Source of the DNA: Bacteroidales bacterium
GTDB lineage: Bacteria > Bacteroidota > Bacteroidia > Bacteroidales > P3
DNA: 41,957 nt
Assembly (NCBI GenBank): GCA_009785425.1
Contig: WQWI01000018.1
Span: forward strand, 1-41,957
Reading direction: 5' to 3'
Shown: one piece after another, positions 1-9,400 of the stretch
Layout of the letters: every line of letters begins with the position of its first letter
Numbering within the stretch: the first letter of the stretch is position 1
Program-made: the position numbers and the translations under genes
Notes under the pieces: generated by a model
Told to the model about the DNA's origin: nothing
Databases searched by the model: none
Seen by the model: the letters and a program-made list of their open reading frames with translations, nothing else

Positions 1-46
1 TAGCCTTCCAAGCTATAGGTGGCCGGTTCGAGCCCGGTCTTCCGCT
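1..46 (+). tRNA. tRNA-Gly (TCC), 3' part only
   Basis: This is the 3' portion of a tRNA cut by the window edge. It has the anticodon loop CTTCCAA (anticodon TCC), a variable loop, a T arm containing GGTTCGAGCCC, and the 3' acceptor strand CTTCCGC with discriminator T. The 5' acceptor and D arm lie outside the window. It sits 3 bases before tRNA-Thr, as in the classical tRNA-tufB cluster, so the tRNAs and tuf are probably co-transcribed. Confidence 0.9.
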
Positions 47-49
47 CTC

Positions 50-121
<72 letters not shown>

Positions 122-130
122 CTACCATAA

Positions 131-150
131 AAATGCGATTAATCGCATTT
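131..150 (+). repeat. perfect 20-bp palindrome in the tRNA-Thr/tuf spacer
   Basis: The spacer between tRNA-Thr and tuf holds an exact palindrome with half-site AAATGCGATT followed by AATCGCATTT. In RNA it would form a 10-bp stem with almost no loop. It could be a tRNA 3' processing or RNA-stability element, or a binding site for a dimeric regulator of tuf. No T-run follows it, so it is not a typical terminator. The function is inferred only. Confidence 0.5.
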
Positions 151-220
151 CAACAAGAAAAACGTAAGGGCAACCCGTGTTCGCCCCAACAAAATAATAA
201 CCCTAAAAAACAATAAAAAA

Positions 221-1408
221 ATGGCAAAAGAAATCTTTAAGCGTGGTAAACCGCACGTAAATGTTGGAACCATCGGACACGTTGACCATGGTAAAACTAC
301 GTTGACAGCTGCTATCACTACAGTTTTGGCGGAAAAAGGATGGTCAGAGAAAAAATCTTTTGACTCTATTGACAACGCCCCAGAAGAAAAAGAGCGTGGT
401 ATCACAATTAACACGTCTCACATTGAGTACGAAACAGAAAATCGTCACTATGCACACGTTGACTGTCCAGGTCACGCTGACTACGTTAAAAACATGGTTA
501 CAGGTGCCGCTCAAATGGACGGTGCTATCCTTGTAGTTGCTGCAACAGACGGTCCGATGCCTCAAACTCGCGAGCATATCCTTTTAGCTCGTCAGGTTGG
601 TGTACCTCGTATCGTTGTTTTTATGAATAAAGTTGACTTGGTTGACGACCCTGAGTTGTTAGACCTTGTTGAAATGGAAATCCGCGACCTCTTGTCGTTC
701 TACGGATTTGATGGCGATAACACGCCGGTTATCCGCGGATCTGCTCTTGGTGGATTGAACCTCGAACCAACATGGACGGAGAAGGTTATGGAATTGATGG
801 ATGCTGTTGACACTTGGATTGAGCTTCCGGTTCGTGACGTTGATAAAGATTTCTTGATGCCGGTTGAAGACGTATTCTCGATTACAGGTCGTGGTACAGT
901 TGCTACAGGTCGTATCGAAACAGGTATCATCAACTCTGGAGACCCTGTTGAAATCATCGGTATGGGTGCAGAAAAATTGAAGTCGGTAGTTACCGGAGTT
1001 GAGATGTTCCGCAAAATCCTTGACCGTGGTGAAGCAGGTGACAACGCAGGATTGTTGTTGCGTGGTATCGACAAAAACGAAATCACTCGTGGTATGGTTA
1101 TCTCGAAGCCGGGTTCGGTTAAACCACACAAAAATTTCAAGGCAGAGGTGTATATCTTGAAAAAAGAAGAAGGTGGACGCCACACGCCGTTCCACAACAA
1201 ATATCGTCCGCAGTTCTATTTCCGCACAACTGACGTAACAGGAGAGATCTTCTTGCCTGCAGGAGTAGAAATGGTTATGCCGGGAGATAACTTGACTATC
1301 GAAGTTCAGTTGATTTCTGAAATCGCAATGAGCAAGCAACTTCGTTTCGCTATCCGCGAGGGTGGACGTACGGTAGGAGCAGGTCAGGTAACTGAGATTC
1401 TGGACTAA
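221..1408 (+). CDS. tuf: Elongation factor Tu
   Basis: EF-Tu is the GTPase that delivers aminoacyl-tRNA to the ribosomal A site. The 395-residue protein has the normal family length. It shows the P-loop GHVDHGKT (residues 19-26), the switch I segment with RGITI, the DCPGH box near residue 80, and NKVD near residue 136. The beta-barrel domains 2 and 3 follow and end in [10 protein letters not shown]. The ATG at 221 gives the canonical MAKEIF start. It lies between tRNA-Thr and tRNA-Trp, the ancestral tufB arrangement. The usual downstream neighbours secE and nusG are absent. Codon use looks more regular than in the adjoining island, as expected for a highly expressed gene. Confidence 0.99.
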   Translation: MAKEIFKRGKPHVNVGTIGHVDHGKTTLTAAITTVLAEKGWSEKKSFDSIDNAPEEKERGITINTSHIEYETENRHYAHVDCPGHADYVKNMVTGAAQMDGAILVVAATDGPMPQTREHILLARQVGVPRIVVFMNKVDLVDDPELLDLVEMEIRDLLSFYGFDGDNTPVIRGSALGGLNLEPTWTEKVMELMDAVDTWIELPVRDVDKDFLMPVEDVFSITGRGTVATGRIETGIINSGDPVEIIGMGAEKLKSVVTGVEMFRKILDRGEAGDNAGLLLRGIDKNEITRGMVISKPGSVKPHKNFKAEVYILKKEEGGRHTPFHNKYRPQFYFRTTDVTGEIFLPAGVEMVMPGDNLTIEVQLISEIAMSKQLRFAIREGGRTVGAGQVTEILD

Positions 1409-1420
1409 TTTTTCTGCAAG

Positions 1421-1440
1421 AGCAGTTCGTAAGGACTGCT
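1421..1440 (+). other. small hairpin downstream of tuf
   Basis: Arms AGCAGT and ACTGCT enclose an 8-base loop just after the tuf stop. It is followed by a second, stronger hairpin at 1456-1481. Together they may act in RNA processing between tuf mRNA and tRNA-Trp. No T-run follows, so full termination here is unlikely. Confidence 0.4.
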
Positions 1441-1455
1441 TGTGTAGATAACCGT

Positions 1456-1481
1456 AAGGGCGACTCTCCGCGGTCGCCCTT
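1456..1481 (+). other. stable hairpin between tuf and tRNA-Trp
   Basis: Arms AAGGGCGAC and GTCGCCCTT pair over 9 bp around the loop TCTCCGCG, eight bases before the 5' end of tRNA-Trp. The stem is GC-rich but lacks a trailing T-run. It is more likely a processing or stability element for the tuf mRNA 3' end than an intrinsic terminator. Confidence 0.5.
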
Positions 1482-1488
1482 ATCATAA

Positions 1489-1559
1489 AGGGACGTAGTT
1501 TAAGGGTAGAATCGCGGTCTCCAAAACCGTTGGTGGGGGTTCGAATCCCTCCGTCCCTG
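1489..1559 (+). tRNA. tRNA-Trp (CCA)
   Basis: This is a complete tRNA with acceptor strands AGGGACG and CGTCCCT and discriminator G. The anticodon loop CTCCAAA gives anticodon CCA, specific for tryptophan. The T arm contains GGTTCGAATCC. It occupies the place after tuf where many bacteria have tRNA-Trp followed by secE. Here the accessory island begins after its terminator, so its 3' end is a candidate integration site. I found no second copy of its 3' end in the window. Confidence 0.96.
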
Positions 1560-1565
1560 CAAAGG

Positions 1566-1615
1566 AAAAGCCTAATCGCTAATAAATGAAGCGTTTTAGG
1601 CTTTTTGCTTTTTCG
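1566..1615 (+). terminator. Rho-independent terminator after tRNA-Trp
   Basis: The arm AAAAGCCTAA (1566-1575) pairs with TTAGGCTTTTT (1596-1606). An inner CGCT/AGCG pairing lies around a short loop, and a T-rich tract follows to 1613. It ends the tRNA-tuf-tRNA transcription unit and separates it from the island. Confidence 0.85.
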
Positions 1616-1710
1616 GAAATCCCCCGAAAATCCCCGTTTAATTCAAACGAACATAAATTACGATTGCGATATATCGGCAGTAACCACGCCCGTTCCCGAA
1701 CAGAAGCAAG

Positions 1711-1740
1711 CCGATTTTTTCCGATTTTTCCGATATTTTT
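1711..1740 (+). repeat. short tandem repeat in the 1616-1902 gene-free stretch
   Basis: About three tandem copies of a roughly 10-base unit of the form CCGATTTTT occur here. The surrounding gene-free stretch of about 290 bases is AT-rich and otherwise holds only the promoter at 1771-1801 and the hairpin at 1861-1877. A 78-codon open frame through it has no recognisable protein character. Confidence 0.45.
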
Positions 1741-1770
1741 ACACCGCTACGCAACTCTCTAATCAACAAT

Positions 1771-1801
1771 TCGCAAAAATACAAAAAAAATCGTATCTTT
1801 G
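1771..1801 (+). promoter_or_regulatory. Bacteroidota-type promoter for the helicase gene
   Basis: A TATCTTTG minus-7 box (1794-1801) is preceded 19 bases upstream by TTCG, close to the TTTG minus-33 element. It matches the TTTG-N19/20-TAnnTTTG consensus of the Bacteroidota primary sigma factor. Transcription would begin near 1805 and leave a leader of about 98 bases. Confidence 0.65.
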
Positions 1802-1860
1802 TATCGTGAAATTATCAAAAAATCAAAAAAATATGAGATAAAACGAAATTAACATATTGA

Positions 1861-1877
1861 AATAGCGATTTGCTATT
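1861..1877 (+). promoter_or_regulatory. leader hairpin upstream of helicase start
   Basis: AATAGC and GCTATT pair around the loop GATTT, 25 bases before the ATG at 1903. A similar small hairpin lies between promoter and start of the 10154 gene. It could be an operator or a translational control hairpin; that is inference. Confidence 0.35.
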
Positions 1878-1902
1878 ATTCGATTGTCCTAAACTTCCAC
1901 CT

Positions 1903-4900
1903 ATGTCCACAAAATTCTTTACAAACGAACACGAAAACACCTTACTCAACAAGATTAAAGGCGTTTTCGAGCATAAAAACATTCATTTTTTCGATGCCCT
2001 TGTCGGCTATTTTCGGGCATCCGGATATTTCAACGTGCGACCATTTGTTGAAAATGCAACCGAAATCCGTATTTTGGTCGGTATCAACATTGATGAAATG
2101 ATTTACGATGCCAACAACAAAGGCTTGTTATTTACCGGAAACGAGGAAGACAGCGTTGATACTTACATCGACAATCTGAAAAAAGATATTCAAAACGCAA
2201 AATACGACAAAACCGTTGAAGACGGAATGCTACAATTTATTCGGGATTTGATTGATGAAAAAGTGAAAATTAAAGTTTACCCGAAACAAAATTTACACGC
2301 TAAAATTTACATTTTCAGAGAGGAACATAAACACGCTCACGGCTACGGTTCAGTCATTACGGGGTCAAGCAATCTGACCGACAACGGACTGCAACACAAT
2401 TTTGAATTTAATGTGGAATTGCGAGAAGATGCCGACATTGATTTTGCCCTCGAAACCTTTGAGCAACTTTGGAAACAAAGCGTTGAAATCGGAAAAGAAT
2501 TTATAGAAAAACTAAAAACTGAAACCTACCTCAACGATACATTTACACCTTTTGAAATCTATTACAAATTTCTGATTGAGTATTTTGGCAAAAGCATTGA
2601 ATACGACCCAAATACGTTGCGTGATATGCCAAAGGAATACAAAAAACTGTCGTATCAAGCCGATGCCGTAAGTGACGGCTATATGAAATTGGAAAAACAC
2701 AACGGTTTCTTTTTGTCCGATGTTGTGGGTTTGGGGAAAACAGTTGTGTCTGCTCAAATTGCCAAAAACTTTTTCTATCACAACGGCTTTCCTGATTATC
2801 TTTCAAATACGCTTGTTATTTGTCCGCCTGCATTGTACGATAATTGGCACGAAACGTTTGAAAATTTCGGTATCAACGGTTACAAAATTTGCACAAACGG
2901 CAGTTTGCACAAAATACGAGATGCTAAAAAATACGATTTGATTATTGTGGATGAAGCCCACAAATTTCGTCACGATTCAACGGATGGGTACAATGCTTTG
3001 CAAAAAATATGCAAAACTTCAACACGCAGAAACACCAATAAAAAGGTAATGCTTGTGTCGGCTACACCGCTCAACAACAAACCCGAAGACATCGCCAACC
3101 AAGTCTATTTGTTTCAAGACAAAAAAGATTCAACGCTCGAAATTAGCAACTTGCAACACTTCTTTGCACCAAAAATTCAACGCTACAAAGAATTGAAAAA
3201 AGAAACCGATGTCAAGAAAATGGCAAAGGGCGTAAAGGAACTTTACGAGGATATTCGCAAAGATGTTATTGAGCCACTAACCGTTCGTAGAACCCGTACA
3301 GACCTTGAAGAAAACAAAGCATACAAGAAAGACTTGGACGAACAAGGTATTAAGTTTCCGGTGGTGCAAACTCCCGAAAAAATACTGTATCAATTAGATA
3401 CAGATTTAGAAGCGTTGTACGATGACACGTTGAAAAAAATAACCGAAGAGTTGACTTTTTACCGCTATCAAGCCATAAAATTTCTCATTCCTGAAAAGAA
3501 AAGCAAGTATAAAAATGCCGAATTGGCATCGTTGCAGTTGAAACATATTATGAAAACTTTGCTCGTCAAACGGTTAGATAGCAGTTTTTATGCGTTTCGC
3601 AGGTCTCTCGAACGCTTTGCACAAGCAACGGCAAATATGGTCAAAATGTTTGACGACAACCGAATTTTTATAGCACCGAATTTCGATGTGAATAAATATA
3701 TTGAGGAGGACAAAGAAGAAGAATTGTTGCAAAAATTGATCGACTTAAAAGGCACCGACCCAACAATTGGAATCTGCACCGCAAGCGATTTTGAAGACGG
3801 TTTTTTAGAGGGATTGAAAACAGATTTTGGCATTCTACAAAATCTTGTCAATGAATGGAAAAAAGTAAATACTGACCCAAAGTTGGATATTTTCAAAGCA
3901 TACTTGAAAACCAAACTTCTTTCTGCGAAAATCAACAAAGAAGGCAAGTTGGTGGTGTTTTCCGAATCGCAAGAAACAACCGACTATCTTGCCAAAGAAT
4001 TGGAAAAGGCGGGTTTTGAAAAAATCTTGGTGTGTAGCAGTAAAAACCGAAAAGATATGTTTCCGTTTATTCGTGAAAACTTTGATGCAAACATAAAAAA
4101 AGAAGACCAAAAAGACGACTACGATATTGTAATTTCTACCGAAGTGCTGGCAGAGGGCGTGAATATGCATCGAGCGAATGTGGTTGTAAACTACGATACT
4201 CCGTGGAATTCGACACGGCTGATGCAACGTATCGGACGAGTAAACCGTATCGGTAGCACAGCAGAAGAAGTGCATATTTTTAATTTTTTTCCAACAACAA
4301 AAGTGAATGACGATATTGAGTTGGAAAAAAAGGCAATCCTCAAACTGCAAGCATTTCACAGTGCTTTGGGCGAAGATAGCCAAATTTATTCCGAAGATGA
4401 AATTGTGGAAAGTTTCGGACTTTTTAATAAAACAACAAAAGAGGAAAAAGACGAAAAACTCAAAATTTTGCTCGACCTACGCAAATTCAAAGACGAAAAT
4501 CCGGAACTCTTTAAGAAAATCAAAAATATGACCCTGCGGGCAAGAACAGGTCGAGAAAACACGGAAACGAAGTTCGGCGAAAGCCAATTGCACAACAGCA
4601 CAATTACCTTTATTCGCAACGAAAAACGAAACTCGTTTTTGTTGGTCAAAGACGATGCTGAACCACAAGAACTGACATTTTTGCAAGCAGAAGAAATTTA
4701 TCGTGCCAACAAAGCGGAAAAGCCCGTACCGCTTAACGAAAACCACCACACGCAAGTAGAAAAAGCGATTGCAGTTTTCAAACAACAATTGGCAGAGGAA
4801 AAACAATCCGCACGTTCGGTGGTTATCACGTATAGTCCTGCGGAAAAATCGGCAAACAGTTATCTCGATGCCATCATCAAACTACAACTTGCTGATAGCG

Positions 4901-5154
4901 ATGAGCAGGAACTTTTACGTTTGGCAAAAGAAGCGATCGGTTTGGGTAAATACCAAAACTTACCAAAAGAAATTTACAAATTGCAAAAAAACTTAAAAAA
5001 AGCGTCGATGCCCGCCGTCAAACAACTCGAAGCCGTGATAAAAATCATCAAAAATTACCCTTTGCAAAACAGCGAAGAAAAAGAAGAACCCGAAACCACA
5101 AAAGAAATCAAAGATTTTACCCCTAAAATCATCATTAGCGAAAGTTTTTTATAA
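1903..5154 (+). CDS. PLD-nuclease-like / SNF2-type DEAH helicase fusion (defence or R-M translocase)
   Basis: This 1083-residue superfamily 2 helicase has an N-terminal phospholipase-D-like nuclease region. The PLD signature is split into LHAKIYIF (about residues 131-138) and GSSNLT (about 154-159). The Asp of a classical HxKxxxxD motif is replaced by Arg. Helicase motifs follow in order: DVVGLGKT (about 273-280), IIVDEAH (about 347-353), VSATPLNN, and RIGRVNRIG near residue 777. The lysine-rich C-terminal 250 residues match nothing I recognise. I chose ATG 1903, which gives MSTKFF, over an in-frame TTG at 1870 inside the leader hairpin. Together with the methyltransferase at 6407 it resembles the ATP-dependent translocase/nuclease subunit of a restriction-modification-like system. 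It is not a complete DISARM, because no DUF1998 genes are present. Confidence 0.85.
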   Translation: MSTKFFTNEHENTLLNKIKGVFEHKNIHFFDALVGYFRASGYFNVRPFVENATEIRILVGINIDEMIYDANNKGLLFTGNEEDSVDTYIDNLKKDIQNAKYDKTVEDGMLQFIRDLIDEKVKIKVYPKQNLHAKIYIFREEHKHAHGYGSVITGSSNLTDNGLQHNFEFNVELREDADIDFALETFEQLWKQSVEIGKEFIEKLKTETYLNDTFTPFEIYYKFLIEYFGKSIEYDPNTLRDMPKEYKKLSYQADAVSDGYMKLEKHNGFFLSDVVGLGKTVVSAQIAKNFFYHNGFPDYLSNTLVICPPALYDNWHETFENFGINGYKICTNGSLHKIRDAKKYDLIIVDEAHKFRHDSTDGYNALQKICKTSTRRNTNKKVMLVSATPLNNKPEDIANQVYLFQDKKDSTLEISNLQHFFAPKIQRYKELKKETDVKKMAKGVKELYEDIRKDVIEPLTVRRTRTDLEENKAYKKDLDEQGIKFPVVQTPEKILYQLDTDLEALYDDTLKKITEELTFYRYQAIKFLIPEKKSKYKNAELASLQLKHIMKTLLVKRLDSSFYAFRRSLERFAQATANMVKMFDDNRIFIAPNFDVNKYIEEDKEEELLQKLIDLKGTDPTIGICTASDFEDGFLEGLKTDFGILQNLVNEWKKVNTDPKLDIFKAYLKTKLLSAKINKEGKLVVFSESQETTDYLAKELEKAGFEKILVCSSKNRKDMFPFIRENFDANIKKEDQKDDYDIVISTEVLAEGVNMHRANVVVNYDTPWNSTRLMQRIGRVNRIGSTAEEVHIFNFFPTTKVNDDIELEKKAILKLQAFHSALGEDSQIYSEDEIVESFGLFNKTTKEEKDEKLKILLDLRKFKDENPELFKKIKNMTLRARTGRENTETKFGESQLHNSTITFIRNEKRNSFLLVKDDAEPQELTFLQAEEIYRANKAEKPVPLNENHHTQVEKAIAVFKQQLAEEKQSARSVVITYSPAEKSANSYLDAIIKLQLADSDEQELLRLAKEAIGLGKYQNLPKEIYKLQKNLKKASMPAVKQLEAVIKIIKNYPLQNSEEKEEPETTKEIKDFTPKIIISESFL

Positions 5155-5172
5155 CTAAATATCGTTGGGCAC

Positions 5173-5203
5173 TTGTGTAGTTGAAAAATAATTTGTATTT
5201 TTG
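5173..5203 (+). promoter_or_regulatory. promoter for the AAA_14 ATPase gene
   Basis: TTG (5173-5175) is followed after 20 bases by TATTTTTG (5196-5203), a good match to the Bacteroidota promoter. It lies in the 91-base gap between the helicase stop and the ATPase start. The ATPase, and possibly the methyltransferase 21 bases after it, can therefore be transcribed independently of the helicase. Confidence 0.65.
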
Positions 5204-5245
5204 CATTTCAATTGCGTTTTATCAAGATAAAATGAAGTTAAACTT

Positions 5246-6385
5246 ATGTATGTCCGAATAGCAAAATTAGAAGAAGCCGCAGAAGACTCCATATTTTTGT
5301 GGGGTGCAAGGCAAACAGGCAAAAGCACATTGCTCAAAACATTGTTTCCAAATGTTAGGCGATATGATTTGCTGAATAGTGAAGAATTTGAGCGTTTTTT
5401 TCGCAACCCGGAACTTTTGCGTGAGGAATTGAAAAATGCAGACCATTCTAATTTGGTTATTATTGACGAGGTACAAAAAATACCGCAACTTTTAGACGAG
5501 GTTCACTGGCTGATAAGCAACCGAAATATCCGCTTTATACTTTGTGGTTCGAGTGCTCGAAAACTGCTACGATGCGGTGCAAATTTGCTTGGAGGAAGAG
5601 CATTACGAACGGTTATGTATCCGCTTGTGAGCGCGGAAATTCCTGGCTTTGATTTGCTTAGAGCCGTTCGAAACGGTATGTTGCCACGACATTACACGGC
5701 ACAAAATCCGCAACGCCGTTTACAAGCGTATATTGGAGATTATTTGAATGAGGAAATTCGTGCAGAAGCCTTGTCGCGAAATCTGCTCTCGTTCACACGT
5801 TTTATGGAGATTGCAGCACAAAGCAACGGCGAAATGATTGTGTATAAAAACATCGCACAAGACTGCGGAGTAAGTGCAAACACGGTAAAAGAATACTTCC
5901 AAATTTTAGAACAAACGATGGTTGGCTATTCTATTTCCGGATTTACGGCAACCACCAAGCGTAGGACGATTACTGCTCCAAAATTTTACTATTTTGATGT
6001 TGGAATTGCAAATTATTTGCTTAAACGTAACAATATCGTGCAGGGCACAGATGATTTCGGACGTGCTTTTGAACATTTGATGATGCAAGAAATTATCGCT
6101 TATTTGGGTTACAACTATTTAGATGAAAAGCCGACCTATTGGCGAACCTCAGGCGGTTACGAAGTGGATTGTATTATTGGAAACGGGCGTGTTGCTATTG
6201 AATTTAAGTCGTGCGATGAAGTAAAATCACGCCACACCAAAGGACTGAAAGCCTTTCAAGAAGAATACCCAAATGCACGTCTTGTCGTAGTTTCAATGGA
6301 CAAATACAAGCGTGAGATGAACGATGTAGAAATTTTTCCTGCCACCGAATTTTTGTCAGAACTTTGGAAAGGAAACATATTTTAG
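5246..6385 (+). CDS. AAA_14 / DUF4143 family ATPase
   Basis: This 379-residue protein belongs to a widespread family of single-gene P-loop ATPases of unknown role, often found in accessory regions. Walker A is GARQTGKS (residues 20-27). Walker B is VIIDEVQ near residue 70. The middle has the GGRALR and winged-helix-like region of DUF4143. The C-terminus carries a PD-(D/E)xK-like pattern, EVDCI followed by AIEFK, near residues 305-325. That pattern is usually degenerate in this family. The gene lies between helicase and methyltransferase with its own promoter, and looks like an independent insertion into that pair. A functional link to the flanking genes is possible but not shown. Confidence 0.85.
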   Translation: MYVRIAKLEEAAEDSIFLWGARQTGKSTLLKTLFPNVRRYDLLNSEEFERFFRNPELLREELKNADHSNLVIIDEVQKIPQLLDEVHWLISNRNIRFILCGSSARKLLRCGANLLGGRALRTVMYPLVSAEIPGFDLLRAVRNGMLPRHYTAQNPQRRLQAYIGDYLNEEIRAEALSRNLLSFTRFMEIAAQSNGEMIVYKNIAQDCGVSANTVKEYFQILEQTMVGYSISGFTATTKRRTITAPKFYYFDVGIANYLLKRNNIVQGTDDFGRAFEHLMMQEIIAYLGYNYLDEKPTYWRTSGGYEVDCIIGNGRVAIEFKSCDEVKSRHTKGLKAFQEEYPNARLVVVSMDKYKREMNDVEIFPATEFLSELWKGNIF

Positions 6386-6406
6386 CAAATAATAATAAAC
6401 GATAAG

Positions 6407-9400
6407 ATGACCCAGCAAAACCTCAAACTGCCCTACAATCGCCAAAACTGGCAAAATTGGCTCAACGACATCTTCGCTCAACAAATGGAGTTTGAAGCAC
6501 AAGCAGAAAAAGTAGATGTTGATAAAGAACATATAAAATCCGTTCATCGTTTTGCCACCGTAAAACTTGCCGATGGCAAGAATTTGGCGGTGTTGGATAT
6601 TGAAACAAAAGCGGGCGTACAGATTGCACGTAATCGAGTGGGCTTGCGAAACTTGGTTGGAAAATTTATTGATCACAACCGCTATCACGGCATTTTGGCG
6701 TTTTATCATTCTGAAAACGCTGGTGCGGACGTATCCCCCGCCGGCGGGGGTGTCCCGCAGGGACGGGGGTGGGAAACCCGTGCTGAATACCGCCTATCAT
6801 TCATCAGTAGCGAACCAACAATAAAAGAAGACGGAACTTTTGAAATACAAGCCACCGCACCCAAACGTTTTTCATACGTGCTTGGCGAAAACGAAAAAAC
6901 AAAAACACCTGCCGACCGCCTAAAATCCATTGCCGATAAACGAGGAACGGCTACGTTGGAGGATGTAAAAAAAGCGTTTTCGGTGGAAACGTTGACCAAA
7001 GAATTTTACAAAGAACTTTCGGATTGGTATTTTTGGGCGTTGCAAAATGTTGAGTTTCCGAATGATTTGGAACAAGATAAAGAAGTCAATAACTCGACGG
7101 CAGTTATTCGCCTAATCACTCGTTTGATATTTGTGTGGTTTTTGAAACAGAAAAAATTGATTAATGACGAACTTTTCGACACACAAGAACTCGATAAAAT
7201 CCTAAACTACAAAGATAAAACAGATAGCACATATTACAAAGCGATTTTGCAAAACCTGTTTTTTGCTACGCTCAATACCGAAATGGGCGACAAGCGAAAA
7301 TTTGTCAATCGGCAGAGCGGAATACAAGGTTTTTACCGCTACGAGCGTTTTTTCAAAAACAAAGAACGCTTTGTGGAATTGACTAAAAACACGCCGTTTC
7401 TCAATGGCGGATTGTTTGAAAATCTCGACAAAAACATAGGCGAAGAAAATGAAATACGCATTGATTGTTTCTCGAACAGAATAGACAAGGAACTGCTTTT
7501 GAAAGTGCCGGATTTCTTGTTTTTCGGCGAAGAACAACAGGTTGATTTGAACAAAATCTACGACACAAAAAACAAAACCTACAACGTGCGTGGGTTGATT
7601 GATATTTTGAAAACCTACCATTTCACGATTGAAGAAAACACACCAACCGATATTGAGGTGGCACTTGATCCCGAACTTTTGGGAAAAGTGTTTGAAAATC
7701 TTTTGGCAAGTTTCAATCCCGAAACACAAACTACCGCTCGCAAGCAAACCGGCTCGTTTTACACCCCACGAGAGATAGTGGATTATATGGTGGAGGAGAG
7801 TTTGAAGGCGTACCTTTTGTCTAAACCCGGATTTTTACAAGATTCGCAGGATTTGCAAGATTACAAAACAACCATTGACAATTTATTTTTAGATGATAAT
7901 CTTGACAATCTTGTAAATATTAATAAAATCGTGGTTAAGACAATTATCGAAAAACTAAACGATGCCAAAATCCTCGACCCTGCTTGCGGTTCGGGTGCGT
8001 TTCCGATGGGAATTTTGCAAAAAATGGTGCAACTTTTGCAGAAATTAGACCCGCAAAACAAACTTTGGAAACAGCGACAGTTAGACCTTGCAGAGAAAAT
8101 AGAAGACGTACAGGCACGCGAAGTTGCTATGGCAAACATCGAAGAAGCCTTTGAAGAAAACGAACTTGACTATGGGCGAAAATTGTTTTTGATTGAAAAT
8201 TGTATTTTTGGTGTAGATATTCAGCCCATTGCTGTGCAGATTTCAAAATTGCGTTTTTTCATTTCTTTGATCTGCGAGCAAACGCTCAAACCCGAAAAAC
8301 CGAATTTTGGCATACGTCCGTTGCCCAACCTCGAAACCAAATTTGTATCGGCAAACACGCTGATAGGTCTTGATAAACCCGAACAAACAAACCTATTTCG
8401 CACGCCCGAGATTATCGAAAAGGAAAACGACTTAAAAGACGTGCGACACAAACACTTTTCAGCACGCACACCCGAAACCAAAGCCAAATACCGAGAAAAA
8501 GACCAAGTTTTACGCTACGAAATAGCCGAAATTTTAACAAGTTTAGGTTACGCAGAAGGCACCGCTCAAAAACTTGCTTTGTGGAATCCTTACGACCAAA
8601 ATGCGTCATCAACATTTTTTGATATGGAGTGGATGTTTGGATTGAGTGATGGGTTTGATATTGTGATTGGGAATCCGCCGTACATTGGAGAAAAAGGAAA
8701 CAAACATATTTTTGAGCCGGTCAAAGAGGGCGTGTTAAAAGAGTTTTATCAAGGCAAAATGGATTATTTTTATTTCTTTTTTCATCAAGGAATAAATTTG
8801 CTAAAAGATAGTGGTATTCTATCATTCATAACAACAAACTATTTTATTACAGCAACCGGTGGTAGTAAGTTACGACAAGATTTCAAAACAAGAACAGAAT
8901 TGTTACATCTCATCAATTTTGGCGAATTGAAAATTTTTGAATCTGCGATGGGACAGCACAATATGATAACTGTATTACAAAAATCTACTGTGGATTCTCA
9001 AATATGTAATTGTTGTTTAGTAGATAGGAAAGGGTTTGCAGGTGGAAAAACACTGCAAGATATATTCAATAAAAAAGACGAACAATCCACATATACAACA
9101 ATTCCTCAAAACGAACTATATGATGGAAAAGAATTGTATATAAGACTTGGAAATAAAGGTGCAGGCGACACATTAACAAACATACTTAATAAAATCGCAA
9201 ATGGCAACGAATTATTAGGAAATATTTGTGAAGTTAATACCGGAATTATGGGCGGATGCGACTACATAACGCCAAAAAACATTCTATATGCAGATATCGA
9301 ATATGTCAGAAATAACGATATACAGAAAGACGATGGGGTGTTTGTTCTTGACTCGGAACATCCACGAGATTTAATCATTTTAGAACAATTAAAAGATACC

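Noticed and set aside
659-1486. 275-codon minus-strand frame opposite tuf
   Set aside because: It is the antisense shadow of a highly conserved coding sequence and continues into the hairpin region; no homologous motifs are visible.
1605-1841. 78-codon frame after the tRNA-Trp terminator
   Set aside because: It begins inside the terminator, covers the tandem repeat and the helicase promoter, and has no protein-like character.
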